Below, one piece after another: positions 30,320 to 42,226 of a DNA stretch of 64,000 nt. Under the pieces are notes generated by a model. It was given only the letters and a program-made list of their open reading frames with translations, was not told where the DNA came from and searched no databases. The stretch comes from Pycnopodia helianthoides. Lineage: Eukaryota; Echinodermata; Asteroidea; Forcipulatida; Asteriidae. The stretch spans positions 18,601,425-18,665,424 of the forward strand of contig CM063251.1 of assembly GCA_032158295.1 (NCBI GenBank). Reading direction: 5' to 3'. Position numbers and translations under genes: made by a program. Position 1 is the stretch's first letter. Each line of letters opens with the position of its first letter.

Positions 30320-30535
30320 GTGACACCATGTATGTACATAAACCTCGACATGAGTTGTGGTGATACAACATCGAGTTGTCAAACCAACGGTTCTTCCCTT
30401 AGGCTAGATAATATCCGTCTCGTTTGCCTTGACACCATGTATATACGGTGACACCATGTATATACATAAACCTCGACATGAGTTGTTGTGATTATACAAC
30501 ATCGAGTTGTCAAACCAACGGTTCTTCCCTGAGCC
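30320..30535. repeat. imperfect direct duplication
   Basis: GACACCATGTATGTACATAA, then CTCGACATGAGTTGTGGTGA, ACAACATCGAGTTGTCAAAC and GGTTCTTCCCT, occurs at about 30330 and again at 30460 with minor changes. A second shared piece, TTAGGCTAGATAATATCCGT, is at 30400 and 30831. Contains the small palindrome CTCGAC...GTCGAG-like arms around ACAACATCGAGTTGT. Confidence 0.65.
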
Positions 30536-30559
30536 ACCACGACTCACAAAAGAGATTTA

Positions 30560-30640
30560 TGTTCATGGTGTCACCGCAAACCTCACTTGATTGTACTCCC
30601 ACCATGCATAGTTTCAAATCCAACTTACTTGAGACAATTG
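30560..30640 (-). repeat. orphan unit of the 72-bp TEX9 minisatellite
   Basis: Its complement reads AAGTTGGATTTGAAACTATG, CATGGTGGGAGTACAATC and GGTTTGCGGTGACACCATGA, matching the unit at 13160-15050. A single copy lies 15 kb from the array, outside TEX9. Confidence 0.6.
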
Positions 30641-30867
30641 CTGTTAAATTGATAATGATGAGTTATAATGGCGGACAATGGAACTTTACGGTCGACACTA
30701 ATTCATCTGAAAATTGTGAAGCCACGAACTCAGTTGGTCTTGTTACGTTCCGTTTATAGGCGTCGGTGTTTTAAGTGCGGTATACGCCTTGAATATAAAG
30801 ACTATATACGTTGGATTTCGACCGTTATAATTAGGCTAGATAATATCCGTCTCGTTTGCATTCTTTG

Positions 30868-31027
30868 GCCCTTTTCGAATTCACGGCTTCGGCTCCAAAA
30901 TCGGCCAGGCGAGCTAGGCTCCCTCAATTGTTTTAACTTACGCGTGTTTTGCGGTCAGGGTTTCAGACAAGAAAACTGGGCCTGAAGCCCAATCCGGAGC
31001 CGAAGCCGTGGATTCGAAAAGGGCCTT
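30868..31027. mobile_element. palindromic MITE 'GGCCCTTTTCGAAT'
   Basis: GGCCCTTTTCGAATTCACGG, then CTTCGGCTCC, at the left and GGAGCCGAAGCCGTGGATTC, then GAAAAGGGCC, at the right. A diverged relative lies at about 31755-31890 (GGAGCCGAAGCCGGAGCTAG). Confidence 0.75.
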
Positions 31028-31196
31028 TGACTCACGGTTAGATCGCGCTCACAGTTGTATGCAAAATGGCGACCGGCCGTTCCATACACAAAATATTTCC
31101 ATGAAATGCTCTTAGAACTCGGAGAGTAAATGTTAACCCTTTGCGTTTTTACCTCTCAGAATGAGCCATTAGTCTCACTGAGAAAAAAAACACAAA

Positions 31197-31724
31197 ATGT
31201 TAAAAACAACAACTTCCTCTTTCCTGGTATCTATTTTTTGTTTAAGTATACTACCAAGCACGGTTTATCGATTATCATGTTTGATGCAAGTCTTCTATAA
31301 TCGTTGTCGTCAATATCAGTTTTGTCCTAACATTACCATTGATGTATATCTTATCTTGATGGAAAGAGAGACAACATTTCTATTACATCAGTTTTGCCAT
31401 CCTCTTCATTGCTACAGGCCTATATCCTATCTTAACGGAAGAGCGAAAAACCCCAAACAAATCAAAAGCAGAATACGCTCTTTCAGCATCTTTGACGAAT
31501 ACCAATTATTTCCTTCGTCATCCTGGAGGCAAAACAGCCAATCATCTTTTCTGTCACATTTCCTTTTCCCACAGAGAGCATATCCTACAGCTCGGATAAA
31601 ACAACATTCAAAACAAAAGAACAACGAAGGGAAAGGTTCGAGGCCACCTAACGGCAATGTCAAGCCAATCACTATAAGACCTGAAATACTAACCCACCTA
31701 TCAGATCGCTACAAATACAAATGA
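31197..31724 (+). other. 175-codon open frame with signal-like N-terminus, status uncertain
   Basis: The ATG at 31197 is followed by a hydrophobic stretch (SSFLVSIFCLSILPS, residues 8-22) and then a basic, Ser/Gln-rich tail (KQIKSRIRSFS; RIKQHSKQKN). At 528 nt it is the longest frame outside repeats in this window. I see no domain, no conserved motif and no splice context, and it lies between two related MITEs. It may be a single-exon gene or a chance frame. Confidence 0.2.
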
Positions 31725-31899
31725 TCATATCTTAATGCAGCTATTGACTTTTTCCTAACCTGGGCTTAGGCACTCCCCGGCTCTCGCTCCTCCGGGCTCC
31801 GTTCGATGGTGGAAACAAAAAGCGCACAGCTCCAAAATTGGAGCCGAAGCCGGAGCTAGAGCCCAAACCGAGGTTTGGAAAAGGCCCGTATGTCATTCG

Positions 31900-32790
31900 C
31901 TATCTTTCGTCTGGTGACAAAGGATGTTTCATACTGAAAACAAAAATTTGTTACGAAACTGAAAATTAAAGAAACATTTCTGAAAAGCCTAGGCCGATGT
32001 GGATATCGCGATTTGGAACACAATCGAAATTAATCAGAACATGTTCAAAGTAGTTTATCGGATGACATTGTCGTACCTCCAAGGTTTTATATATGAAAAA
32101 ACCTTACATTCGGAAGAATCGAATACATTTACTTGTTCATCTTGGCACCACTGTACCGGTCGTTTTTACCTTCATAGCGTTGATTAAAAACCGATGTACG
32201 TCAGCATGTATCATTTAGTACATTTTACAAATCATAGGCCTACTCCTTGGATTGTAGAAATGCAAGCTTTCAATATAGGTCTGTTCATCAAAACCATTTC
32301 CATAAACAACTTCATCTTTTATCTCCTTCAATTGCTAAGAAAATTAACATAAACAGCCATGTACTACATAATATGTATAAGATCATTAAATACACAGCAA
32401 TTTTTCGACGGAAATGGCAAAACTGAACAGCACAAAATGCATTCAGAAATCCACTACTGTCAAACACCCTAACGCTATGTATTAATGTGCAACCAAATGA
32501 GGTGCACAAGTTGCTAGTTATTCACAGCGATAAAGCCGTACCCTCGCTGGTGCCCATTTACTCCTGGGTAATAGTTCGATGCACTAGACCGCTCGGCCAT
32601 GACACGCAGAGGTTCTAAAAACGCAAACTATATTATATCTGTATAGTTTTAATTTTTTGATAAAGTATGTACTAAAGCCCGCCAGTGCCATCGCTATTTC
32701 ATTTTATAGAGAAGTCATTTTGTTGTTTTGAAGGTAATTCGTTTGTATTTTGAAGGGCAGTTATTATTATTTTCAAGGCAGCTCTAATTT
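31900..32790. other. intergenic, only a SINE head fragment
   Basis: 32525-32610 is a decayed tRNA-Leu-type SINE piece (GGTGCCCATTTACTCCTGGG, then ACCGCTCGGCCATGACAC, minus strand). Nothing else recognised. Confidence 0.4.
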
Positions 32791-32793
32791 TCA

Positions 32794-32940
32794 ATAGACT
32801 GTGCAAGTCTCGCGCGTATTCGAACGTTGAGACCCGTTAAAGTGCGCGAGTTTGCTTCCTTCACGCGTTAAAGCAATGTACGTGGAACCAAATTGGTCCC
32901 CAAAAGGTTCGAATACGCGCGAGACTTGCACGGTCTATAG
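32794..32940. mobile_element. palindromic MITE 'TATAGACCGTGCAAGTCTCGCG'
   Basis: TAGACTGTGCAAGTCTCGCG, then CGTATTCGAAC, and its inverse at the right end (GTTCGAATACGCGCGAGACT, then TGCACGGTCTATA). Solo arms are at 15440-15480 and 50112-50150, and arm-like 31-bp units at 51020-51112. Confidence 0.75.
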
Positions 32941-35600
32941 CAGTTATTTTAATTTTCAAGAGTATATAGCTATTTTTATTTTCAATAGAAGCTAAGGTCG
33001 GTCAACTACCAGTGATCCCAAATGCAACCGTTGCCTGGTTGCCTGGTTGCCTGGTTGCATTTTTTAAAGGTCAAAGGTCGCGCAGTCTGCTTTAGTAACT
33101 TTCACTGAATCAGCTATTTATATTTTCCAGTGATCTGGAAAATATAAACACCTGCTTTTGCGACATTAAAATGGCTGCTCTCGAAAATAAGATAGCGATG
33201 AAAACAACGGGCTTTCGTAAGTATAGACCCATTTGCAAACATATTTCTAGAGCGAGGGATCATTTTGACATGTATTTATTATCCTTAACTGATTTATGCT
33301 CGTAACCACGATCGCTTACATATCCCGGACGAAATTTACATGCTATTAGTCTTTCATCTTTTATCAGGATGCCACATTAGTCTATTGACTTTTATAGTGT
33401 TGAATAATTAATGATAATGATCTATTTTGGCGGGCACACGAGGCAAGGGTTTCTTTTGATCCCCCAGTGAGTTGGAGATAGATTCATTTACACGAGGTTA
33501 ATTAAAGCATTAATTGTTGATAACTGTATCCACTTAAAGAGGTTTTTTTGCAACAAAAACAAAATGGACGCCAGGTACCAGTGTGTGCCAAGTAACTGTT
33601 TCAACTGTTTCCTCTCCGTTATCCGGTAGAATTATCAGCTGAGCATCAACCAAATGGTAGTCCTCATTTTGAAAAAAAATGTTCCTCCATTCGTTGAAAA
33701 ATTAAGGTATGATTTTATTTTAAGTACCTCATTGCCGTATGACAAAGACAATTAAAGGTCGGCCATTTTGTGGAGTCAAAAGTTTGGCTACACAAAATGG
33801 CCGACCGTGTTTGTTCACGAAGTAAAAGGAAAACCACGCAATTTCGAGGCATATTTGTGTGGATCATTGTATTCTACTTCTATTTTTAAACATCTTTCTA
33901 ACCATATGCATTTTATAGCAAACAGTTACAAATGCTTTTTAAAGACCAATTCGCCCGATCCAAGGCAACGTGTACCTTTAAATGATGGCAGATTAGTAAA
34001 TGAAAAACACAAAACTGGGGCCGATTTTACAAATAGATAAGACAGTGTACCATAGCTAAGCAAAGTGTGATGTCACACCGCTAACTACTAAAGGCAATAT
34101 TGACAAACCATTTCACGAATTTTAGTGATTTGTAAAAACCGAGCCCATGGAAAGGGGAACTAATTTTATACTTTCAATGATAGGTATAGGCCATACATAT
34201 CTTATTCTCTGGTTGGCTTGGTAACCAATTACTTCGGGAAATATGGTAATAGCTGAAACCGCTGACGTTCTTAATTAGATCACATATGAATCAGGGAACG
34301 TCTTCTCGTGAATCATAAACATGACGTCACTGCTTCATTTGACTTTCATGCACTTTTAGAGAGGGTCAACTGTGGAATAAGTATTATGCGTTTCTGCTAT
34401 GCAATTTGTGCTGAAATTGCAATTACCAATTTAAAAGAACGTTTCGTAACCTCACACGACAAAGCAACTGCTTAAAATTCCTCAAAAATTCCCAATTGGG
34501 AATGACATTGGATGACTGTAACGATAATGAAGATAATTAAGACGGTAATAGAGCCGATCATATTATACACCATGGGTCTCGTCTTTGCAGCCAAACCAGT
34601 GGAAGTTCATCATTATTTTGGTTAGCGCTTCGAACACGAAAAAAGAAAAAAAAAAAGAAAAAGAAAAAAGAAGAGGTGGTAGGAAAAAATAATATTGAGA
34701 AGGGGAGAGGAGAAAACTGCGACACCAACCGTCTAATTAACGGTAACTTTACCGTTACTTATGACAGAAGTATTTAATGAGAATTCATAACCAACATTCT
34801 GACGTTGGTAAAATGGTACAAACATGGTATTAACAAATTGTATGTTTTATTGTACCCTAAATCATACAAAAGGTCAGCATTTGGAGCCCTAAACAGTTTT
34901 CGTAGGTCTGCGAACCACCACTATTCTAATCAAGTAAACAAGCCCATGCAATACTGGCACAACTTGAATCATTTCATAGATGTTTTTTTCTTTCTTTCTG
35001 ATCCAATCAGCTTGCTTATTGCGTGAGTAAGACTCCCGGATGTGTATTGCGTAATCTTATGGGAGGACACTATTGGCGAGTCCCATATTTCCTTAAGGTA
35101 AATTTATTTACAGTGGTAACTTTCTTGTCTAACACACGCCATTTTGATTTATGATAAACAAATACTGACAAGTTTTCCAGTTTCTTCGAGATAATGTTAG
35201 TTTTCCCGGTGGGTACAGATCGTATTCATCATCGTTTCTGAGCGCCATGGTTCAGACGAAATGGCGTTATATCAATCCTGTTATCTAGTAATCTTTTATA
35301 ACCCCACTTCATTCAGACTTGATGGCTACTCTAGTGCTGAAGTCAGATATAACATTACTGTGATTGGTTTGCCAGATTGTGTTCAATGGTATACATACAA
35401 CGTTCAATAGATGTTTCAAATTCACCCGAGGTTGCATAAAATAAATGTGAAGTAATGATGCACCTGCTTCCCATCTTGGATATCGTTGCGTGTAGTAGCC
35501 GACATAGTCAAGTTGAGATAATGTACTGAATGAACACTTCAATGAAATATTCGCAGGTAAGGATGTAGTGCTAGAAGTAGAACACAACATTTATTCGCAC
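32941..35600. other. intergenic, no gene recognised
   Basis: A short CTGGTTGC triplication (33035-33058), the hairpin at 33757, and a purine tract (34640-34720, AAAAAG and GAAG repeats). Open frames are short and without motifs. Confidence 0.35.
33757..33806. repeat. perfect hairpin, 16-bp stem
   Basis: GGTCGGCCATTTTGTG and CACAAAATGGCCGACC face each other across an 18-nt loop. The arm contains CCAT, the core of a YY1-like site. Isolated; no target duplication seen. Confidence 0.65.
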
Positions 35601-35614
35601 AATATCAAGAAACC

Positions 35615-35782
35615 TGGGCTTGATTTAACAACGACTGGGATTCATCTTAAGACGAGTTGTCATTATTACTATAGCAACTTGTATTGTGACGTCACACTTT
35701 GCTTAGCAGTTTTAACTGCGAATCATTCTTAAAAGAATGATTCGCAGTTAAGATCAATCTTAGCTCTTTGTGAAATCTGCCC
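35615..35782. mobile_element. palindromic MITE 'TTTCACAAAG...CTTTGTGAAA'
   Basis: Diverged copy: ATTCATCTTAAGACGAGTTG to TTAGCTCTTTGTGAAATCTG, with a perfect central hairpin (CTGCGAATCATTCTTAAAAG and inverse). Relatives at 43880-44030 and 57122-57258. Confidence 0.6.
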
Positions 35783-36742
35783 CAATACGTCTTGCAATTA
35801 AAGACAATTAGTAAAAAAACAAAACAAAAAACAGAAGAGAACTGTAGGGTTTAATTTGATACTGGAAATAGGGTTGTTTTTTTACTGTGTAAGATGAGTT
35901 TGAAAAAATATCCTTAAACTTTAAATGTTTCGCAAAAATGAAACATGGCGAGTGGCGAAATTCTAAATGAAATGGTAATGGGATCTTGGTTGTAAATTAA
36001 AGAAAAATAATGTTGACAATGTTTTAACCATACATTGTTTCACCACATAGCAACAAGTAATCGAATGAATCATGTCTAGAATCCCCCTTCGAGGAAGATG
36101 GAGAACACTGCAGGTAAAAAGAGACAAAATGATTGCCCACAGTAATTTGGGCACTTACTGCGTGATACGTGCACTTTATTGAACGCACCGTCAGTGGAAA
36201 GCGCGGGAAATGAAAACCGACACGAGGAAAACGTCCACATGTGATCGCTGCCCCTTATTCGTTGTGACGGGAAATGTCAGTCGACTTGCCCTTAATGAGA
36301 GCATCTAAGATGTGACTGAATGTGCGTGTCAGTGTTCTGGTTAAGTTCGAGAGGACAAGGACCTTTGGCACTTCTTGCGTTTAAGTTCATCACCCACGGC
36401 AAAGATTGGTATAATAATAACATAAAGATGTATCCTTTTCTTTTCATACGATATCGAATTAATTTGCTGAAATGACAATAACAGGTGAAATATAAAACCA
36501 TAGGTCCTTAGACTCACATGATTCCAGCTTGAAACTTCATTAGAAGGATTTGGGGACTGAACTTTGTTCCATCGTTTGATCTTTACATTTGACACACATA
36601 TATTTGGGATTAAAGAAATTGTACACAAAAGCTTCAAAGGAATGGGTTATACATACTTGGTGATGTTTGCGCTCATTATATAATTGCAGTCAAGTTGTGA
36701 AACCTCCTGCGTTTTCAACCGTGATTTGGAATCATTGAATAA

Positions 36743-36895
36743 GGCGGTATCCGAATTGCCAACTACAGCCACGGCTCTGACTGTTGCTAAGGCTGTTGCT
36801 AAGGCTGTTGCTAAGGACGTCTTATACTTCAACGCATGATGACGCGGACCTGTAGCCGTAGCCGTAGCTGTAGCCGCCAATTCGGACACGGCCCA
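36743..36895. mobile_element. palindromic MITE with internal hexamer arrays
   Basis: GGCGGTATCCGAATTGCCAA at the left and GCCAATTCGGACACGGCC at the right. The interior carries GCTGTTGCTAAG x3 on one side and GTAGCCGTAGCCGTAGC on the other. Related to 59970-60306 and a fragment at 18838-18890. Confidence 0.6.
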
Positions 36896-37479
36896 ATAGT
36901 GTAGAACTATAATACAAAGTGCATTCCTGCATTCATTGCAATAGAAACAACAGAATAGGCTAAAAATGTATACAGTTTGGTTGTTTATACGTTTCCATAT
37001 ACAGTAATTATCAAACGCTAGAGCTTATCCAGGCCCAAATCAAAGTAGGACGCACAGAATGACATTGTGGCGTCACAACCATTACCTTTCTCTGAAATAA
37101 AATACATTGGTGAACAGGTAAGAACAACTTGCGGCTAGCATCAGGGGCAATCTCCCGGTAACATCAAACTCGGCATCCAAGTTCTTCGCAAAAATGATTC
37201 TATTTGTGGATCCCTTGACCGCGCTTCACCTAAAAGAATTCTATCATCTGGGTTTAAAAATCACCGAGAAAGTGTTGGAGCGCTGACGGCTGATGTAAAG
37301 TTATCAATATGCTTGTCGAGAAGAGATAACTTTCATTTACAAGTTGAGGTGGATTGCTACATCGATTACAATCTATGCTTCTAACACCTCATTTATGGCG
37401 AGGAACGGGGTACTTCAGTTATTTATTGATAGATTTCACACCTTTGGATTCAGTGATGGGAGTGCTGTGACTCATAGTT

Positions 37480-37740
37480 GTGTTCAGTTACTATAAAATG
37501 AGATTGAATACGTCAGCAGACTGTGAGGAGGAACTATTGAATAGGATAAATAATGGATCACGTGTTTATTTAAATTCAAATACCAAGGGACACGTGGACC
37601 GGGACCAGCAATCGTTTGAGAATGAGGTTGGACGTAAACATATCGACTCGGTGCCAGCAATGATCTTATCGCGCATTGTGTATAGCAATGACTGCGTGGC
37701 GGCCGCCAGTTCATTATGTGTCGGCAGCCAGGTGAAAAAC
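37480..37740 (+). other. open frame leading into a tandem array, doubtful
   Basis: A 153-codon frame (37480-37941) has about 85 residues of non-repetitive sequence (LNTSADCEEELLNRINNG) before it enters the repeat array. No domain recognised, no splice context. Listed only so the stretch is described. Confidence 0.15.
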
Positions 37741-38190
37741 AACCACTTCCACATGAAAGAGAAACACAACCACATGAAAGAGAAACACCACCTCATGAAA
37801 AACAAACACTACCTCATGAAAAACAAACACTACCACATGAAAAAAACAACACTACCACATAAAAGAGAAACACTACCACATAAAAGAGAAACACTACCAC
37901 ATAAAAGAGAAATACTACCAAGGGAAAAAAAACACTGCTAGCTTAAAGAGAAAACACTAAACCAGCTTAATGAGAAACACCACACATGAAAGAGAAACAC
38001 TACCTCGTGAAAAACAAACACTAGGCCTACCACATGAAAGAGAAACACCACACATGAAAGAGAAACACTACTACATGAAAGAGAAACACTACCTCATGAA
38101 AAACAAACACTAGGCCTACCACATGAAAGAGAACCACTACCGGCATGAAAAATAACAAAAAACTACCACACTGTGAAAGAGAAACGCAAC
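37741..38190. repeat. minisatellite, about 20-bp unit (ACCACATGAAAGAGAAACAC)
   Basis: About 20 units alternating CACATGAAAGAGAAACAC and CTCATGAAAAACAAACAC, with indels so that register drifts. A larger block (AACACTAGGCCTACCACATG) occurs twice, near 38023 and 38106. Confidence 0.85.
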
Positions 38191-38415
38191 GTGGCACTAA
38201 TGGGCTTCCGTAGTTTCACATGTTTGTTAATATCGTTTAAGTTTTTTAAGCTGGCAGTAACTATATGGTTTTGCCCATAGTTTGTGGATTCAAACCACGG
38301 GCCATGGGTTTGGGTTATAATCCCACACCAGAAATCATTGTGAAGTAACTACTGATGGTGCCCAAGCTGAGTGGATTCGAACCACGAGCCAGTGGGGGTG
38401 CCAAACCCCATACAC

Positions 38416-38665
38416 TGCACAAACTGGGGTATTAAAATTGACACCATGTGTTGTCACATATAGATACCCAGAAGAGAATCAATATTAACGTCATATAGGG
38501 TGTTTAAATAACACTAATTTCTGCCAATTAACACTAATTTCTGCCAAAACTATTACATTTGAGTTGTTTTAACACCCTATAATGTTCAATTCAATTTTCT
38601 TTTGGGTATCTATATGTGACAACACCCATGGTGTCAATTTTAACAGCCCAGTTTTTGCAGTGTAC
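38416..38665. mobile_element. palindromic MITE, about 250 bp
   Basis: AAACTGGGGTATTAAAATTG, then ACACCATG, at the left and CATGGTGTCAATTTTAACAG, then CCCAGTTTT, at the right. Inner arms TTGTCACATATAGATACCCA and TGGGTATCTATATGTGACAA match; the centre has a short direct repeat (ACACTAATTTCTGCCAA x2). Confidence 0.75.
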
Positions 38666-38699
38666 AAGAAACCAATGTGAAGTAATAACTGGTGGTGCC

Positions 38700-41600
38700 C
38701 AAGTGAGTGGATTAGAACCAAGGACCAGGGGATGCTAACCGGTATCACACCCAAGAAATCGTAGTTACCTTGTGTCTTTACTATCAATGAACGTTTATAG
38801 TATAACTGAATACAACGTGTTGATACACGCAAAAAAAGAGGTCATCGTCTTGAGAACTTTTTCGAGATACCTCAAGTCAGACCCACGTCTCAATTTCAAG
38901 CGGTTCCCTTCCTGAGCTTAAAATCAGCAAAGAAAACAAACGACTGTGACTAAAATACATCACCACCCCCCCCCCCGATATTCCAATAGATTAGATTTTT
39001 TTTAATAGAAGGGCAAACAACGGTGGCGTCGACGGTGTGTTTTGAACAGCTTAATTTCACGGTCTCATGAATCTGTCCAGTCCGGCTCCGATCATCATAC
39101 GGAACGCTGGCGGCATTTACCGGCGTCACACCTCACCTGTTGTGCCTATTTACCCGAGACGTGTATACAGTTACGCTAATACCAAGTAAAATACTAAATG
39201 AATAGCCAAATTATATGAAGCGGTGTTTAGATTTGGGCATCGTTTTCCTCTGGGTTAGAAAAATGTGGCATTAACAACACTTCATCATCGTTAAAACGGG
39301 GGCAACTTGAGTCGTAGTTTCTACGATGATGCAAGGTTGAACTTTGGAGTACATTTTTTTTACAAAACTGCAAGTAAATGTGAAGAGAAATATACGCGAA
39401 AGATGTCAAATGGGTACTCAGTTGTTTGAGAAAAGAATTGTTCAAAACAATGTCAACAATACGTTTCACATAAGGTTTATTTTGCCGTTCAAACACAAGA
39501 GATTTTAAATAAAAAAAAATGCTTAGTGGAGGATAGCTACCTTTTTACATTTCAACTTTCATTAAGGATTGATCAATATTGTGGCATGATCTTTGGCTGC
39601 ATTTAACACCCATTTACTTTCTTGTCACAATATTGGAACGATATAGTCACTGGACCACCGTTAAACTCGGTATTCAATAGTATAAAAATAGAAAACATTC
39701 CCACGTGCTCCGGTGTTGACGTCTTAGACAGGAAAAAACATCGACCCCCCCGTCGTGTGACGTCACAAATGTCATCATGTTAAATGGATGCATTTACAAA
39801 CCTTTTTAAAGACGAACTGTCTTTGGATCCAGCCATTAGCTGGCTTGTTTGAGTTGATTAAAGACGACGCAGACGGTATCAGCAATCTATTGGTGATTTG
39901 AGACATGTTTATTAAGAACTCTTTCTTTTGCATTTCAGAATAACAGGGAAACGTGTTAAGGGCATTGTACCATCGGAATAAAACAACAACAACAGCGAAC
40001 GGATACATTTATTCTGTGTAACAAACGAATTTGTTATTCTGTAGAATAAAATTTGAACTTTTCTTATTGTCAGTTTCCATTCACTTCAACTCTGACTTGA
40101 ACGAAATAAGGCCATGTATCATTCCATAATAAATGACGCACCCGGTCAGGTTTAAAGTATTGTATTTAGACATTATTATGATCCTTTATTTAAAGGCCAA
40201 GCCTCGGCCTTGGCCACCAACCTCTGTGATCGGGAACTTAATGATGTTAAACACCACACTCATTACAAGATCGTACGTGTTTATTGAGGTATTTTGGAGT
40301 TGGCAGAAAGGAAATTGGATTAAATTCTAAATGAAACGATACACCAAGCTTACCACGACAAAATAACACAAAGGGCCTACACTCTAAAAGACTGCTGGGT
40401 AAGCATTGACCTAGGTTCCGGGTCACACGGGACCTGACCCATTACAGGGTCAGGCTGAGCATAAAACTGGTTTAAAAAAAACCCGGGATTTTAACCCGGA
40501 TTCTGCGTGATTCTGACTCCTATAGGCTATCTATGTATTTTTGAGACAGATTCCTGTTCACACTGACGCAGAAATGGGTCTGGCCCCCAAGGAACCCGGG
40601 TCAATTCCGACCAGGGAATTCTTTTTAGAATGTACTTCGCAATTTTCCATGACAAACTATCAGCATTTATAGAATGTCCAATGAGAGGCCGGTTTAGTGG
40701 TTCCCTTTAACGGCGCTACCGTAACAATGTACACGCCCGCCAAAATATTTCAGACCAAGAATTTAATTGAGTGATTGCTCGCTCTGCAGTAGCAATCTTC
40801 GCTTCAGATACTTGAATATTTGAAATGAAGATAATTGTGAAAAAAAAGAATAAAGGAACCCGATAAGTGGCGTGTACCTTATTTTTAGAATCTGATTAGA
40901 ATTGCTCGGTGAGAAGGATACGACTCTGAGATAAAATGATGGCGGGAGGAAAAGCGACATGACGTTCATTTGCAATGATATAAACCATCACTTAGTCTGT
41001 TTTGAAGGCGTTGAATTTTTTATAACTCCAGGGTGTTTAAGAAAATAATTTATTCATGACGTTGTTCACTTTTTTATCACTTTATCTGGCGGTAATAAAA
41101 AACGTTTTAAGAAAACTATCAAAATCGGCAAAAGTTTCAGTCTCAGTTTGTAAAACGATTAAAAAAAAAAAGCTGGTGACATTTTTGATTATTAGGTACG
41201 AATTAAAACAACTCACAATAATGATAAAGTAAAACAAGAAGCAGTCTGCAAGATACAACGATTAACATTGAACGAAATGAAATCCAGCTTTAAAAAGCTT
41301 AGAAAGATAAAATATAAAGTATAAATAAATGAACAACTTATAGTAATGTAATTAAGAACATCAATCTGACAAACAGAAGACCAATGGATACCACTCAGAG
41401 CTCCCTGTGTGATATCTCCAGATGTATCTAGTTGTTTTTTTCAAACGCCATACTATTCAGTTTGTTACGTCATTGTTGTGTTATAGGATTTTCATTATAT
41501 TTGTATAACTCAAGCTAAATATTTTGGCCGTCCAAAGTACGAACAATCTTGCAGCAATCCAATGATAATTTGAAACCGTAGCAATTTGAAACCAGACACC

Positions 41601-41900
41601 GCGTCAAATTATCTCAATTCACTTTTGCCAATAGACTATAGATCTCCACCCTAATGACACAATTAATTTCCTTTAATTGTGTCTAGTTTGCACTTCCGGA
41701 CCACCTTCTAACAAGACCCCAAAAGACCACCTCTGACTTCCCCCATTAATCCGTGGTGACAAAATGATGTCGGTTCCCAACGACGGCCAATATTTATCAA
41801 GTATTTTCCTGTATTGACGCAGTATCAACATTGCGCAAAATGGTAATTATCAAATCTAATGTTTAGTTTGAAGGGAAAAAAAACCCTTCTGCTCTCGCCA
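38700..41900. other. intergenic, no gene recognised
   Basis: AT-rich sequence with a C run near 38972 and a short run of ACAACA units. No splice-bounded frame, tRNA or mobile element I could support. Confidence 0.4.
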
Positions 41901-42012
41901 CGTCCTTCCCCCTCAGCTTCATTAAAATCCCTCCCTTCCCCTGCCAAACAGACGCAGTGTTCACCTATATACACGTATGTCTGTAATACAACCTGCAACT
42001 TGCTTTATTCTC

Positions 42013-42020
42013 TATATAAA
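42013..42020 (+). promoter_or_regulatory. TATA box of the secreted-protein gene
   Basis: TATATAAA sits 207-214 bp upstream of the ATG at 42227, followed at about 30 bp by a pyrimidine-rich, initiator-like stretch (CAATCACTTTTC). The position fits a transcription start near 42050 with a 5' UTR of about 180 nt. This is a sequence match only. Confidence 0.45.
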
Positions 42021-42226
42021 ACATCCGCAGCGTGCACTACAATCACTTTTCAAGCTTCGGTGCCGACACGCAAACGTTCTCACACCCTCAAAACTTCAGA
42101 CCGATTGTTTGCTTCGCACAACCAGTTTCCTCCCTTCGGTTTTCGCCTATAAGTTTTGGAGCATCATCTTAGCGTTGATTTTTTGTGAGTTTTTGAAGGA
42201 CTATTGGCGATTTTAAATTGACGACC

